Below are positions 1 through 8,086 of a stretch of DNA of 43,314 nt, piece after piece. The notes beneath the pieces were generated by a model, which was given only the letters and a program-made list of their open reading frames with translations, was not told the origin of the DNA and searched no databases. The first letter of the stretch is position 1. Each line of letters begins with the position of its first letter. The translations under genes and the position numbers were made by a program. Source of the stretch: Saprospiraceae bacterium (lineage in GTDB: Bacteria > Bacteroidota > Bacteroidia > Chitinophagales > Saprospiraceae); contig JAEUUS010000072.1 of assembly GCA_016787545.1 (NCBI GenBank), positions 1 to 43,314 on the forward strand, given 5' to 3'.

Positions 1-222
1 GGTAAAATAGTATTGAGCATTGCAGCAGGCGTAGCCGCTGGCGCTATTCTGGGTATCCTTTTTGCACCTGCTAAAGGTGTTGACACCCGGAAAAAAATAG
101 TGCAAAAACGTGATGAAGCGATAGACAACTTCAATGAAATGCTTGAAAACGTAACGGGCAAACTTGAAGCCGTGAAAAAACAAGCCACCAGAATGGTGGA
201 GAATGGAATGGCTAAGGTATAA
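1..222 (+). CDS. YtxH-like small membrane-associated protein (5' end outside the window)
   Basis: The reading frame is open from base 1, so the true start lies just upstream and only the last 73 codons are visible. The visible part begins with a Gly/Ala-rich hydrophobic stretch ending in LFAPAKG, followed by TRKKI and a charged, probably coiled-coil tail of about 45 residues. This layout (one glycine-rich transmembrane segment, an APxxG turn, TRxKI, then a charged helix) is typical of the YtxH / gas-vesicle-like family of small stress-associated proteins, whose biochemical role is poorly known. An internal TTG at base 13 could be taken for a start, but the Gly-Lys-Ile-Val preceding it is in frame and fits the family. 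The family call is fairly secure; the function is not. Confidence 0.7.
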   Translation, partial: GKIVLSIAAGVAAGAILGILFAPAKGVDTRKKIVQKRDEAIDNFNEMLENVTGKLEAVKKQATRMVENGMAKV

Positions 223-389
223 GCCTTTGATGCAGCATTTGATGTAACCAACTACGTTTTCATGAGATAGCACATAGTGCATAGTTTGTCTTCGGGAAAG
301 TTGGCCATTTGGCGCCGCTTTTCGCTTCACACAGATCCCAAGTCGCCACTCTTAAGGTCTATTGATCGGGGAGGGGTGGTTTGGGGTTT

Positions 390-1934
390 TTAGTTTGGGG
401 GGTGATGCATTTTTTGCTGGAAAGTTATCACGATAAACTCTGCAGGACGAATTACCGCAACCATCACCGTCACTCGCATGATGCAATTTTGAACATCAGC
501 GGCAGTCATGGTAGTGCCGAGCCCAATAGCAACGCTGAAGGCATCGTTTGGCTTGGTGCCGGCCAGGCCGCCCTGCATCCAGAAATTGGTCAGGAAATTG
601 GAAATCAAGGCTTGTACGGTGGTCCAGGTATTGGCATCATTTGGCTCGAATACATAAGCTTCAAGTGCAAATTTGACAGACTGCTCTATATAAATCAGCG
701 TGCGCCGAACCGACACATAACGCCAATCCTGACTATTCCCATCCAGGGTGCGTGCGCCCCAAGCCAATACACCCTTACCGGGAAAGGTCCGAATAGCATT
801 GACCGCTTTCCCATCGAGCGGCGCGTTCAGGTCCTCCTGCGCTTCATTGGTGAGGTTAACCGCCGGGCGGGACACGGAGCTAATGCCAATGTTGGCTGGA
901 GCCTTGAATACGCCCATCTGGTTGTCTACCATGCAGTAAACACCGGCAATGGCAGCACTGGGCGGCAAAAAGCTGAGTTTCTCCCGTATAGCCGTCATGA
1001 TGGCCTGGTACAGCGGGCTGACTGCCATCAAGGTTTGGTGCAAGACTTTATCATGTTTACCGGTGGCATCCTCCGTTCCTGCATCCCTGATTTTATGGAT
1101 TTCCGTTCTGATGGTATCAGCGCGTTTTTTGTCCAATACGTTCAACACGGCTTCGTCTGTTTCTGCCAAAAGCAATTGAATCAGGTTTTCCCATGAGCCA
1201 CGCGCCACATGTCTGAAAAGAACGTCTTCCCCGACTGTTACACTGGTGTGTAGCCAAGGGTAATAAGCAGCACCCCATGCCAGGTGATCCGTTCCAATCC
1301 TGTTGCGGAAATCCTGCACAATCTGCTGTGTATCAGGCTGCTTTTGATCGTTTTCATCCATATAAACATCCAGGATCGCGAAGCGGCTGGCCATTTTTGC
1401 ACAATGGGCAAGCATGAGTCGTTGTACGGTGGCACAATCCTCAGCCCCCAGCAGTACGGCATCCGGAATGACCAGCAGGCTGGGTTCCGGCGCTGCTTCC
1501 AGGGCCGCAATCCCTTTCACATGGCGTTTCCCGTTTTCCTCAGAGGCACCATCAAAATCCGCCAGGCCGGGCTTTTGATGGTAATCTCCAATAGAAACGA
1601 TAAAGCAATCAGAACCTCCATTGGCAAAAAACAGCTTCATGCTGTGGTACAGCAAAAAACGGGTTTCTATTTGAGTATTCAGTGCAAAAGGCTTCGCATT
1701 GTTGGTAGACATGCTGAGCTCGTACCTGGTATCCGGCCCTGCTCCGAACAACGTGTGATACTCCCCAAGCGACGAAATCCGGGTGGGGACATTGGTCAGG
1801 CTTTGTTGGTTTCGTGCGGCTTTTTCCGTGTACCCGATAAAGGCGGGTACAGCGGTAGCTACTGGCACTACTGAATTAGGGAATGCGTTTTGTTCTGCGA
1901 TGTATACGCCCGGGGTTTGAATTGGTTGTGCCAT
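390..1934 (-). CDS. Phage-type contractile tail sheath protein (orphan)
   Basis: This 514-residue protein resembles the tail sheath subunits of contractile phages and phage-derived injection systems. The N terminus (TPGVYIAEQ, then a PAFIGYTEKA-like stretch) is the conserved start of sheath proteins. The C-terminal ~110 residues, with VNAIRTFPGKGVLAWGART, YVSVRRTLIYIE and FVFEPN-like blocks (here AYVFEPND), form the conserved C-terminal domain used in sheath-sheath contacts. In a complete system the sheath polymerises around an inner tube and contracts to drive it through a membrane. No tube, baseplate, spike or ATPase gene is near it in this window. The gene has an ATG start, no obvious Shine-Dalgarno, and its own surroundings. 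It could be a remnant or an unlinked part of an extracellular contractile injection system. The family call is strong; function in isolation is unknown. Confidence 0.88.
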   Translation of the reverse strand: MAQPIQTPGVYIAEQNAFPNSVVPVATAVPAFIGYTEKAARNQQSLTNVPTRISSLGEYHTLFGAGPDTRYELSMSTNNAKPFALNTQIETRFLLYHSMKLFFANGGSDCFIVSIGDYHQKPGLADFDGASEENGKRHVKGIAALEAAPEPSLLVIPDAVLLGAEDCATVQRLMLAHCAKMASRFAILDVYMDENDQKQPDTQQIVQDFRNRIGTDHLAWGAAYYPWLHTSVTVGEDVLFRHVARGSWENLIQLLLAETDEAVLNVLDKKRADTIRTEIHKIRDAGTEDATGKHDKVLHQTLMAVSPLYQAIMTAIREKLSFLPPSAAIAGVYCMVDNQMGVFKAPANIGISSVSRPAVNLTNEAQEDLNAPLDGKAVNAIRTFPGKGVLAWGARTLDGNSQDWRYVSVRRTLIYIEQSVKFALEAYVFEPNDANTWTTVQALISNFLTNFWMQGGLAGTKPNDAFSVAIGLGTTMTAADVQNCIMRVTVMVAVIRPAEFIVITFQQKMHHPPN

Positions 1935-2372
1935 GGGTTGGAGGTAAGGTTGGGTGGCTAAGGTAGGGAAAGGGGCTGGATTTAGAAAGACTAGTGTTGA
2001 ATGGCTAAACAGTCTAAAAAGGCGCTTTTTTGCATACCCAATTTTTACCTACTAAGAGAACCTGGTGAATTTCTGCTGCTTTTGATAGGTTGCGTGATTT
2101 GGAGGGGAGGTTGGGTACATCAGCGTAACAGCTCACAAAAGTTGCGCTGGTGCAAAAAAGGGATCATGCGTTACCAAGGGTTATTGGGGGGCAAAGAACG
2201 GGCTGGGTGGAAATAATAGGGAATTATTAGTAAATTCGGATCGAGGAATATACATTTGAATAATAAAGTAGATTTTTTCAGGACGTCTTTATGCTATTAT
2301 TTGTTTAGACCAATTTTTTGAAACTATTTGATTTTCAAAAATTTTGATAATATTGCAAAAAAATGTAAGTTT
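1935..2372. other. Intergenic gap with no convincing gene
   Basis: This 438-nt gap separates the divergently oriented sheath gene and the papain-like gene. A 71-codon open frame at 2001-2216 has no family resemblance and no ribosome binding site, and I do not accept it as a gene. Base composition becomes clearly AT-richer after about 2220 and stays so through 3830, which may mark the edge of acquired DNA. Confidence 0.5.
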
Positions 2373-3050
2373 ATGGTCACCGTTTATATTTGGAAGCCAA
2401 CTGGGATAGCTGACCTTAATTTAGAGAAAACAGTCCACTATGCCCCGTCTCAACAACCGAAATCTAGTAGTCAGTTAAAGACATTTGCGCGATCGGTCGG
2501 GCATGCATCAATACATATCCAAAATGATGATTTTGATCTTTATTTTAGCCTTTATCCAGATAATAGATCTAAGGAGTTAGCCCTTTTGTCATCTCCTAAT
2601 TCACCGTTTCCTTCCATTTTTAGTGTAGACTATGAAGTAGATTGCGATGAAATTGGAGGTCATGCAGATTTATCAGTTCGGCTACATAATCTAGATGAAA
2701 CTACCATGTGCCGTAAGTTAAATCACTTCAACAATGTATATTCTGAATATATATTGTTTAAAAAAAATTGCTCGAGTTTAGTGCTTGAATTATTGAAGAT
2801 TGGTTCAATGAACTTTTCACCAGATATGTTCAAAAACGCCTCTGATTTCGTTAAGAGGGTTGGGGGAATAGCTCAGGTATTTGCATTTTTTTATGAATTA
2901 CAAAATCCTTCAAAATTAAACATGCACGGATATTTTTTTTCAAATTTTCAACCGCTCAAGGCTGCATTCAATTTATTTGAAATTTGCGGAGGCGTAACTC
3001 CCGAGGCAGCATACAACTATGCACGGTTTTTAAAAGAAGAAATTGGTTAA
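2373..3050 (+). CDS. Putative permuted papain-like (NlpC/LRAT-type) protein, possible effector
   Basis: I could not assign a named family. Two motifs stand out. VGHASIHI near residue 44 places a His in a short beta-strand, and KKNCSSLVLELL near residue 130 places a Cys at the start of a helix. The order His-first then Asn-Cys is that of circularly permuted papain-like folds (LRAT/YaeF type). Members act as amidases, peptidases or acyltransferases, and related domains occur among bacterial toxins and effectors. The open frame extends 15 codons upstream to a TTG, but I chose the ATG at 2373 because MVTVYIWKP begins the first predicted strand. There is no signal peptide. It is AT-rich compared with neighbours and is followed after 1 nt by a membrane-protein gene, so the pair is probably co-transcribed. 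The fold is inference from motif order only; activity is unproven. Confidence 0.5.
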   Translation: MVTVYIWKPTGIADLNLEKTVHYAPSQQPKSSSQLKTFARSVGHASIHIQNDDFDLYFSLYPDNRSKELALLSSPNSPFPSIFSVDYEVDCDEIGGHADLSVRLHNLDETTMCRKLNHFNNVYSEYILFKKNCSSLVLELLKIGSMNFSPDMFKNASDFVKRVGGIAQVFAFFYELQNPSKLNMHGYFFSNFQPLKAAFNLFEICGGVTPEAAYNYARFLKEEIG

Positions 3051-3051
3051 C

Positions 3052-3828
3052 ATGAAGAAAGTAATTGGAACTCGTGGTTCAACATTTAACCATTATGACG
3101 TTAGAGAAATTGCAAAAGGATATGTGGGTATTTCCTCCGTATTAGCGGGTTTTGCTTTTACATCAATTATACTTGTACTTGACAAGGATTTTGGGGGAGA
3201 TGTATTACTTGAATCTTTCAAAAATAAAGCTGCTATAGCTTTTTTGCTTGGTTTTTTTGGGTGCATGATTTCAGCTTTTATTTATTCAGTTATGTCCGGA
3301 GAGGAAATGGGAACAACCTCTAGGGCATATAGTATGTTGCTGATCAATGGAGGTGTATTCTCGCTATCCATTTCATTTTTATTTTGGGGGATCGTTCCAC
3401 TTGTTAGAATATACACTAACAATGAAATTGTCGAGATATCAAGATGGATTTATTATATTATAGTTTTTTACATTATATTAAATTTTGTAATATCAGTAAT
3501 AGATCTCAAAAACATTAGTCTTAAGAAAACGAAAAAGTATTATAAATCATTGAAACCACTGCACTACGCGCTTTTAATTGTATTCTCGTATTTGCCTCTA
3601 ATATTATTTGTAATATATAGAACGTTTTTTCAAGATATTGTCTTGAATTTTGCTGGATGTTACAATTTGTTTATAATATCCTCTTTATTACTAATGCTTA
3701 TCGGCTCGGTTTTTTCTGCTATTGCTGCTAATTTTGATGAAAAATATGTTATACCATTTAATTGGTGTGTGTTTTGGATAGTATGTCACTCCTTTATATT
3801 AGGTTCAATGACCATGATATTACCCTAG
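3052..3828 (+). CDS. Seven-helix membrane protein, unknown function
   Basis: The 258-residue product has about seven hydrophobic segments, near residues 25-48, 58-83, 92-120, 134-158, 172-195, 200-230 and 235-258. The N terminus is a short charged stretch (about 20 residues). No catalytic motif or named family was recognised. Its ATG lies 1 nt after the stop of the papain-like gene, so the two are almost certainly translated from one message. I chose this ATG over a TTG nine bases upstream that would overlap the preceding gene. Given the neighbour, a membrane partner or immunity-type role is possible, but that is guesswork. Codon use is AT-rich like the upstream gene, suggesting the two arrived together. 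Confidence 0.6.
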   Translation: MKKVIGTRGSTFNHYDVREIAKGYVGISSVLAGFAFTSIILVLDKDFGGDVLLESFKNKAAIAFLLGFFGCMISAFIYSVMSGEEMGTTSRAYSMLLINGGVFSLSISFLFWGIVPLVRIYTNNEIVEISRWIYYIIVFYIILNFVISVIDLKNISLKKTKKYYKSLKPLHYALLIVFSYLPLILFVIYRTFFQDIVLNFAGCYNLFIISSLLLMLIGSVFSAIAANFDEKYVIPFNWCVFWIVCHSFILGSMTMILP

Positions 3829-3835
3829 CAATTGA

Positions 3836-4270
3836 TTAAAGATAAGACTTTCTATTAAATACTACTTTTGTAAATCGCTTCCCTATTTTATCTGCTATAG
3901 ACTGATCGTCTTCTCCATAAAGTAATTTACGATGGACTGGATTGGTACTTTCACCATTTAGTTTCTTATCTAATTCTGCAGAAACCTTGTTGGCCACCGT
4001 TGCTGCTGCAATGGTACCTAAAACGACTGCCGCAGCCTTTCCGGCTACTTCAGCAATTTCAGGAAGCTGATTTTCGCCAAAATCAGCACCTTCTTCAACA
4101 GCTTGTTCAAACGTTTCTTCAAATTTTTCTGCCGCAGCCTTTCCGGCATCTTCAAGGCTTCCGCCATTTTGTAATGTTTCGACACCATCTTTAATTGCAT
4201 CAATCGTGCCGACAATGACACCTGCGGCGCCGCCTAATATTCCGCCAAGTCCTCTCCATAATGATTCCAT
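3836..4270 (-). CDS. Small Gly/Ala-rich hypothetical protein
   Basis: This 144-residue protein is of unknown function. Residues 7-27 are a glycine-rich hydrophobic segment (GLGGILGGAAGVIVGTIDAI) like a glycine-zipper. The middle (residues 40-68) is an acidic helix with the pattern DAGKAAAEKFEETFEQAVEEG. A second Gly/Ala-rich hydrophobic stretch (EVAGKAAAVVLGTIAAATV) spans residues 73-91. The AGKAAA hexapeptide occurs twice and the DNA under it repeats a 15-mer. It runs convergently to the seven-helix gene with only 7 nt between stops. Two glycine-zipper-like segments could insert in a membrane. A pore-forming or bacteriocin-like role is conceivable, but there is no specific evidence for it. 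Confidence 0.55.
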   Translation of the reverse strand: MESLWRGLGGILGGAAGVIVGTIDAIKDGVETLQNGGSLEDAGKAAAEKFEETFEQAVEEGADFGENQLPEIAEVAGKAAAVVLGTIAAATVANKVSAELDKKLNGESTNPVHRKLLYGEDDQSIADKIGKRFTKVVFNRKSYL

Positions 4271-4417
4271 CTGTTAATCTTTTAGAAATTGTGTAATACA
4301 ATGAAGCGCTAATATACAATAGTTTGAAAGGATATTCTGTGGTTTCGATTTTTTTTGGGGTAAAAAGTTAGTATTGTGTTAGGTCAAATGTAAATACCCA
4401 AGTTAAAATTCAGCCCT

Positions 4418-5902
4418 CTACCTCCCCAACCCAGCCACCACCGCCCGGAAACTCTCCAGTCCCGCCTCCAGATTCTCCATGATCTCCAATGCCAGCACAT
4501 CGGGATCAGGCAGGTTGTCCAGGTCTGCCAGGGATTGGTCTTTGAGCCAGGTGATGTCCAGACTGGTTTTGTCGCGTGCTATGATCTCCTCATAGGTAAA
4601 CACCCGCCAGCGTCCCTCGGGGTTGGTTTCCGGATGATAGGTAGCCACCCGCTTGTGACGATTGCCGGGGTTGTAACACTGGATAAAATCCTTCAGGTCT
4701 TCCAGTTTCAAGGGGTTTTTCTTGAGCGTATGGTGGATGTTGGTCCGGTAATCATATACCCAGATTTCTTTGGTCCAAGCTGTTTTGCTGCTGGGTTTGT
4801 TGTCAAAAAATACCACGTTGGCTTTCACGCCCTGGGCGTAGAAAATCCCCGTGGGCAATCGCAGGATGGTATGTACATCGGTGGTTTCCAGCAATTTTTT
4901 GCGTACGGTTTCGCCAGCGCCGCCTTCGAATAGTACGTTGTCGGGTAGTACCACCGCGGCTATGCCGTCTGATTTGAGCAGGGTGTGAATATGCTGCAGG
5001 AAGTTGAGTTGTTTGTTGCTGGTGGTGGCCCAAAAATCCTGGCGATTGTAGGTGAGGTCTTCTTTTTCCTGCTCTCCTTCCTCATTGGTAAAGGTTTGGC
5101 TGCTCTTTTTGCCGAAGGGTGGATTGGCCAGCACATAATCGTACCGCACACCCGGATCTGCAATGAGCGCATCCGCGGGAGAGATGAAATTATCGCTGTC
5201 AATGTCCCCAATGTTGTGCAGGAAAAGGTTCATCAGCGCCAGCCGGCGCGTGCTGGCCACAATTTCATTCCCGAAGAAGGTTTGGTGTTTCAAAAACTCC
5301 CGCTCCTCTTTGTCCATCTGATAGTGCGCCTGCAGATAGTCGTAGGCAGCCAGGAAGAAACCGCCGGTTCCGCAGGCCGGATCGGCAATGGTTTTGAGCG
5401 GTTGCGGGCGCACACACTCCACCATGGCGCGTATGAGCGCGCGAGGGGTGAAGTATTGCCCGGCGCCGCTTTTGGTGTCCTCTGCGTTTTTCTCCAGCAG
5501 GCCTTCATAGATATCGCCCTTGTCTTTCACACCCATCATGAGCCATTGCTCGGCGTCTATCATGGCAATCACTTTGGAGAGCTTGGCAGGGTCCTGGATC
5601 TTGTTCTGACTCTTGGTGAAGATCTGACCGAGCATGCCCTTGCCCTTACCGAGTTCCCGAAGCATGGTGCTGTAATGCACCTCCAGTTCAGCGCCTTTCA
5701 AATCCACCAGGCTTTCCCAGTTGTATTCCGCAGGGATGGGCATTTTCCGACTGTACGGCGGCTTGCTGTACTCATCTGCCATTTTGAGGAAAAGCAGATA
5801 GGTGAGCTGTTCGAGATAATCGCCATAGCCCACCCCGTCGTCGCGGAGGGTGTTGCAGAAAGACCAGACTTTGGTGACGATGGCGGAGTTGTTGTTGGAC
5901 AT
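4418..5902 (-). CDS. hsdM: Type I restriction-modification DNA methyltransferase subunit
   Basis: HsdM methylates adenine N6 within the sequence chosen by HsdS, using S-adenosylmethionine. With HsdS it forms the methylase, and with HsdR the full restriction complex. The 494-residue product has the helical HsdM N-terminal domain (residues 1-145). The methylase core has GQYFTPR at 148-154, the SAM-binding motif DPACGTGGF at 174-182 and the catalytic NPPF at 260-263. Length is normal. Its ATG overlaps the rloB stop codon by one base (TAATG), so the genes are coupled. It is the last gene of the minus-strand defence cluster, separated from hsdS by about 8.5 kb of other defence genes, an unusual order. 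The first 22 codons also occur as a broken copy at 7989-8060. Confidence 0.96.
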   Translation of the reverse strand: MSNNNSAIVTKVWSFCNTLRDDGVGYGDYLEQLTYLLFLKMADEYSKPPYSRKMPIPAEYNWESLVDLKGAELEVHYSTMLRELGKGKGMLGQIFTKSQNKIQDPAKLSKVIAMIDAEQWLMMGVKDKGDIYEGLLEKNAEDTKSGAGQYFTPRALIRAMVECVRPQPLKTIADPACGTGGFFLAAYDYLQAHYQMDKEEREFLKHQTFFGNEIVASTRRLALMNLFLHNIGDIDSDNFISPADALIADPGVRYDYVLANPPFGKKSSQTFTNEEGEQEKEDLTYNRQDFWATTSNKQLNFLQHIHTLLKSDGIAAVVLPDNVLFEGGAGETVRKKLLETTDVHTILRLPTGIFYAQGVKANVVFFDNKPSSKTAWTKEIWVYDYRTNIHHTLKKNPLKLEDLKDFIQCYNPGNRHKRVATYHPETNPEGRWRVFTYEEIIARDKTSLDITWLKDQSLADLDNLPDPDVLALEIMENLEAGLESFRAVVAGLGR

Positions 5903-6594
5903 TATTTTTTCAGGTATTTATTGAGTTCTTGAACCAGCATATAAACGGTGGTACAGGGGTTTTGATCGGCCGGGGTTAAGTGCTCAGATTGTTTGTGCAG
6001 ACGTTCTGCGTTGCGAATGGCGTTTTCCTGACTTGAATTTGGGTCGTTCAAAAGCCTATGGTACACACTTTGGCTGAATTTTTGGCCTTTACACTCGCGC
6101 TCATAAGATAAGCCCCAATGTTGACTGATGCGCTCATAATATTGAAGGCGGGTCAATGCAGATTCCAGCAGCTGGTAGTGTAACAAAAACCATAGCTCAA
6201 AGGCATCGTTGGAGTAAGCTACCTGGAATTTGTGCTCCCTGGCCAAGTGAACGGCATCATTAAAGTCTTTCCGTTGCAAGGCCATGTCTTTTAAATGGTT
6301 GACATCCATATCAAAGACGATCCAAACTTCCTGGTCTTTTTGGGGCTCTTGGTTTACGAGTTGAATGGCATACTCCACCAGACTCATTTTGGAACGTCCC
6401 AGTCCATAGGTCTTGACTTCGGCAGTTTGCACCGGGAACGACTGAAAATAACATGGCTCGGTGTTTTTACCCTCACAAACAATCAGGAACCGCTTATTAA
6501 TGATTTCCCGACTGGCAAGTTTGTAGGCCGAGGCAGCCCCTGAACGCCTATTCCATGGTTTAGTTTGATCCGTTTTTTTGGTTTTTCTCGCCAT
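5902..6594 (-). CDS. rloB: RloB-like protein (Toprim-type putative effector)
   Basis: The 230-residue product matches the RloB family, first named for genes linked to type I restriction loci in Campylobacter. Visible landmarks are a basic start (MARKTKKTDQ), FLIVCEGKNTEPCYF at residues 36-50 with Glu41, and WIVFDMDVNH at 91-100 with the Asp95-x-Asp97 pair. Glu followed by DxD is the Toprim-like metal-binding pattern of OLD-family nucleases. A frame extension to 6696 was rejected because the conserved family start is this ATG. The start overlaps the end of rloA by 35 nt and the stop overlaps hsdM by one base, so rloA-rloB-hsdM read as one coupled unit. In analogous ATPase/Toprim pairs such as PARIS (AriA/AriB) the Toprim protein is the toxic effector; transferring that role here is inference. 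Confidence 0.85.
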   Translation of the reverse strand: MARKTKKTDQTKPWNRRSGAASAYKLASREIINKRFLIVCEGKNTEPCYFQSFPVQTAEVKTYGLGRSKMSLVEYAIQLVNQEPQKDQEVWIVFDMDVNHLKDMALQRKDFNDAVHLAREHKFQVAYSNDAFELWFLLHYQLLESALTRLQYYERISQHWGLSYERECKGQKFSQSVYHRLLNDPNSSQENAIRNAERLHKQSEHLTPADQNPCTTVYMLVQELNKYLKK

Positions 6595-7894
6595 AGTTTT
6601 CAAAGGTAAAGGCCCATTCAAATTGGTTGGTAAAAGGTACAGCTCCAAACTTGCCCTGTAGGTAATCGCTTTCCAGAGATGCGTCGTTTCGAACACCCTT
6701 AAATTCTACCAGATCCAGCAAAACACTTTCTCCTCTCTTGTTTTTTTCAACAAAGGCTATCTGATCTCTACGGAACATTTTTTGGTCCAGCAGGTGGGTA
6801 TCATGGGTAGCTACAATAAGTTGAGCGTTGTACGGATTAGTTTGGGGATTGTGAAACAAACCTACAATGGCACGAATAATGCGTACGTGAAGGCTTGATC
6901 CGAACTCATCAATGACTAAAACACTCCCTTTCTCAAGAGCATTGATCAAAAATGGACTGAGTTGAAATAATTTTTGTGTTCCATAGGACTCTTCTGAAAG
7001 CAGGAATGGAGTGGCAATGGTAGGTTTGCCTGTTTCATCCAATTGACGGCGTTTGGTGATTACGGTAGTAGGTTTTTTGCCTTCCGCCACGAGTTTTTGG
7101 TATTGCTCTTTGGCAGAATCCATCAGGATTTCTTCCGGAATATCCATAAAATCCAGGTCTTCTATACCCAAATCAGCTTGTTTAAGCACTTCGGCCATTT
7201 TTTTTCTCATGGACTCATCACCAAATGCCTCCATGGCAATGGATTTTGTAAGCGCATCATCCATGCCACTATGAATGCCGTAGTTTTCTGAGAAGTATTG
7301 GTGTATCTTTTGTGCGGTGGGACCATTAAATGCGGCTACCAATGGCAGGAACAATGCGTTGGAACGGTATAGAGGAGGCATCTCGTCTTTACCGATAATT
7401 AGTCGTGAAGCTTCTTTGAAGATTCTCGGATTTACCTGGATGCTCCCATTGTCACGTTTGAAGTGATAAGACTCCGGCCCTTGAATGTCGCCGGAATAAA
7501 GCCACTCACTTACAATGGCTTGGTCAGTTGCTTCAAAACCATAGCGATAAACACGGTTCTCAAGCAAAAATTGAATTTGGAAAAAGGAAGGCTTGCCATA
7601 GGACGTGGTATCCATCCTAAACGGCGAAAGCCAATTTTTCAAGATGTTTTCATCCTGCAGAGAATGATTGAAAATTCTGAAAAATGCGGCAATCGCTCTG
7701 ACCAAATTGCTTTTGCCACTTGCATTGGCGCCATAAATGACTTTGCTTTTTACAACCCCCATCTTCTCGCTAATCATGCAAATATTGTACTCATCCAACT
7801 GTGGGTCTTTGGATTTTATGGGGGCAGCTTGCAGACGTAAAGTCTGAAGGTTTTTGATTGATTTGAAGTTTTCTACACTAAATTCGATCAACAT
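6560..7894 (-). CDS. rloA: RloA-like AAA/ABC-type ATPase (defence sensor)
   Basis: This 444-residue ATPase belongs to the AAA15/AAA21 group, related to SMC/RecF/OLD enzymes. The first 10 residues (MLIEFSVENF) are the typical start. Walker A is GANASGKS at 55-62, the ABC signature-like region LSEESYGTQKL is at 299-309, Walker B VLVIDEF is at 325-331, and the H-loop VATHD has His364. Residues 215-290 form a helical insertion. Such proteins pair with RloB and are thought to work in anti-phage defence, the ATPase sensing invasion and controlling its partner. The gene leads a coupled rloA-rloB-hsdM unit and appears to have its own promoter overlapping a perfect palindrome just upstream. Family call strong; mechanism inferred from related systems. 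Confidence 0.88.
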   Translation of the reverse strand: MLIEFSVENFKSIKNLQTLRLQAAPIKSKDPQLDEYNICMISEKMGVVKSKVIYGANASGKSNLVRAIAAFFRIFNHSLQDENILKNWLSPFRMDTTSYGKPSFFQIQFLLENRVYRYGFEATDQAIVSEWLYSGDIQGPESYHFKRDNGSIQVNPRIFKEASRLIIGKDEMPPLYRSNALFLPLVAAFNGPTAQKIHQYFSENYGIHSGMDDALTKSIAMEAFGDESMRKKMAEVLKQADLGIEDLDFMDIPEEILMDSAKEQYQKLVAEGKKPTTVITKRRQLDETGKPTIATPFLLSEESYGTQKLFQLSPFLINALEKGSVLVIDEFGSSLHVRIIRAIVGLFHNPQTNPYNAQLIVATHDTHLLDQKMFRRDQIAFVEKNKRGESVLLDLVEFKGVRNDASLESDYLQGKFGAVPFTNQFEWAFTFENYGEKNQKNGSN

Positions 7895-7903
7895 GAGATG
7901 AAA

Positions 7904-7922
7904 TTTGTGAAATTTTCACAAA
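7904..7922 (-). promoter_or_regulatory. Perfect palindrome upstream of rloA (operator candidate)
   Basis: Nine-base arms TTTGTGAAA and TTTCACAAA flank a single central base. The site ends 10 nt before the rloA ATG and overlaps the candidate -7 box, the expected place for a repressor site. No regulator gene is adjacent, so RloA/RloB autoregulation or a distant regulator would be needed. Confidence 0.45.
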
Positions 7923-7926
7923 TATA
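7919..7926 (-). promoter_or_regulatory. Candidate Bacteroidota -7 box for rloA-rloB-hsdM
   Basis: Read on the minus strand this is TATATTTG, an exact match to the Bacteroidota TAnnTTTG consensus, about 25 nt upstream of the rloA ATG. I found no clear -33 TTG at the right distance, so the call rests on the -7 box and its position. Confidence 0.45.
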
Positions 7927-7988
7927 TGGATTTTATGCTTTTAATTCGATTTGTGTTAATTTTTTTTAGAATTGCCTTTCTGATTGTT

Positions 7989-8060
7989 CTAATGATCATC
8001 CCGTAAGGTGTTGCAGAAGGACCAGACTTTGGTGACGATAGCGGAGTTGTTGTTGGACAT
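7989..8060 (-). pseudogene. hsdM 5'-end relic (22 codons, then stop)
   Basis: Reading on the minus strand from an ATG at 8060 gives 23 codons. The first 22 encode exactly the same residues as the start of the intact hsdM, then His and a TAG stop. The first 54 nt differ from the intact gene at two positions. The next four codons (Leu-Arg-Asp-Asp) all use different synonymous codons. The fragment is therefore not a perfect recent copy but the stump of a related hsdM allele. It sits immediately upstream of rloA and marks the edge of the rloAB-hsdM module. Confidence 0.85.
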
Positions 8061-8086
8061 ATTGTGGTGATTGAAAATGGATGGAT

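Noticed and set aside
381-1196. Long frame opposite the sheath gene (271 codons)
   Set aside because: It is the antisense shadow of a clear sheath-family gene.
2001-2216. 71-codon open frame upstream of the papain-like gene
   Set aside because: No ribosome binding site, no family-like pattern, odd composition; probably chance.
4985-5932. 315-codon frame opposite hsdM
   Set aside because: Antisense shadow of hsdM, which has all methylase motifs.
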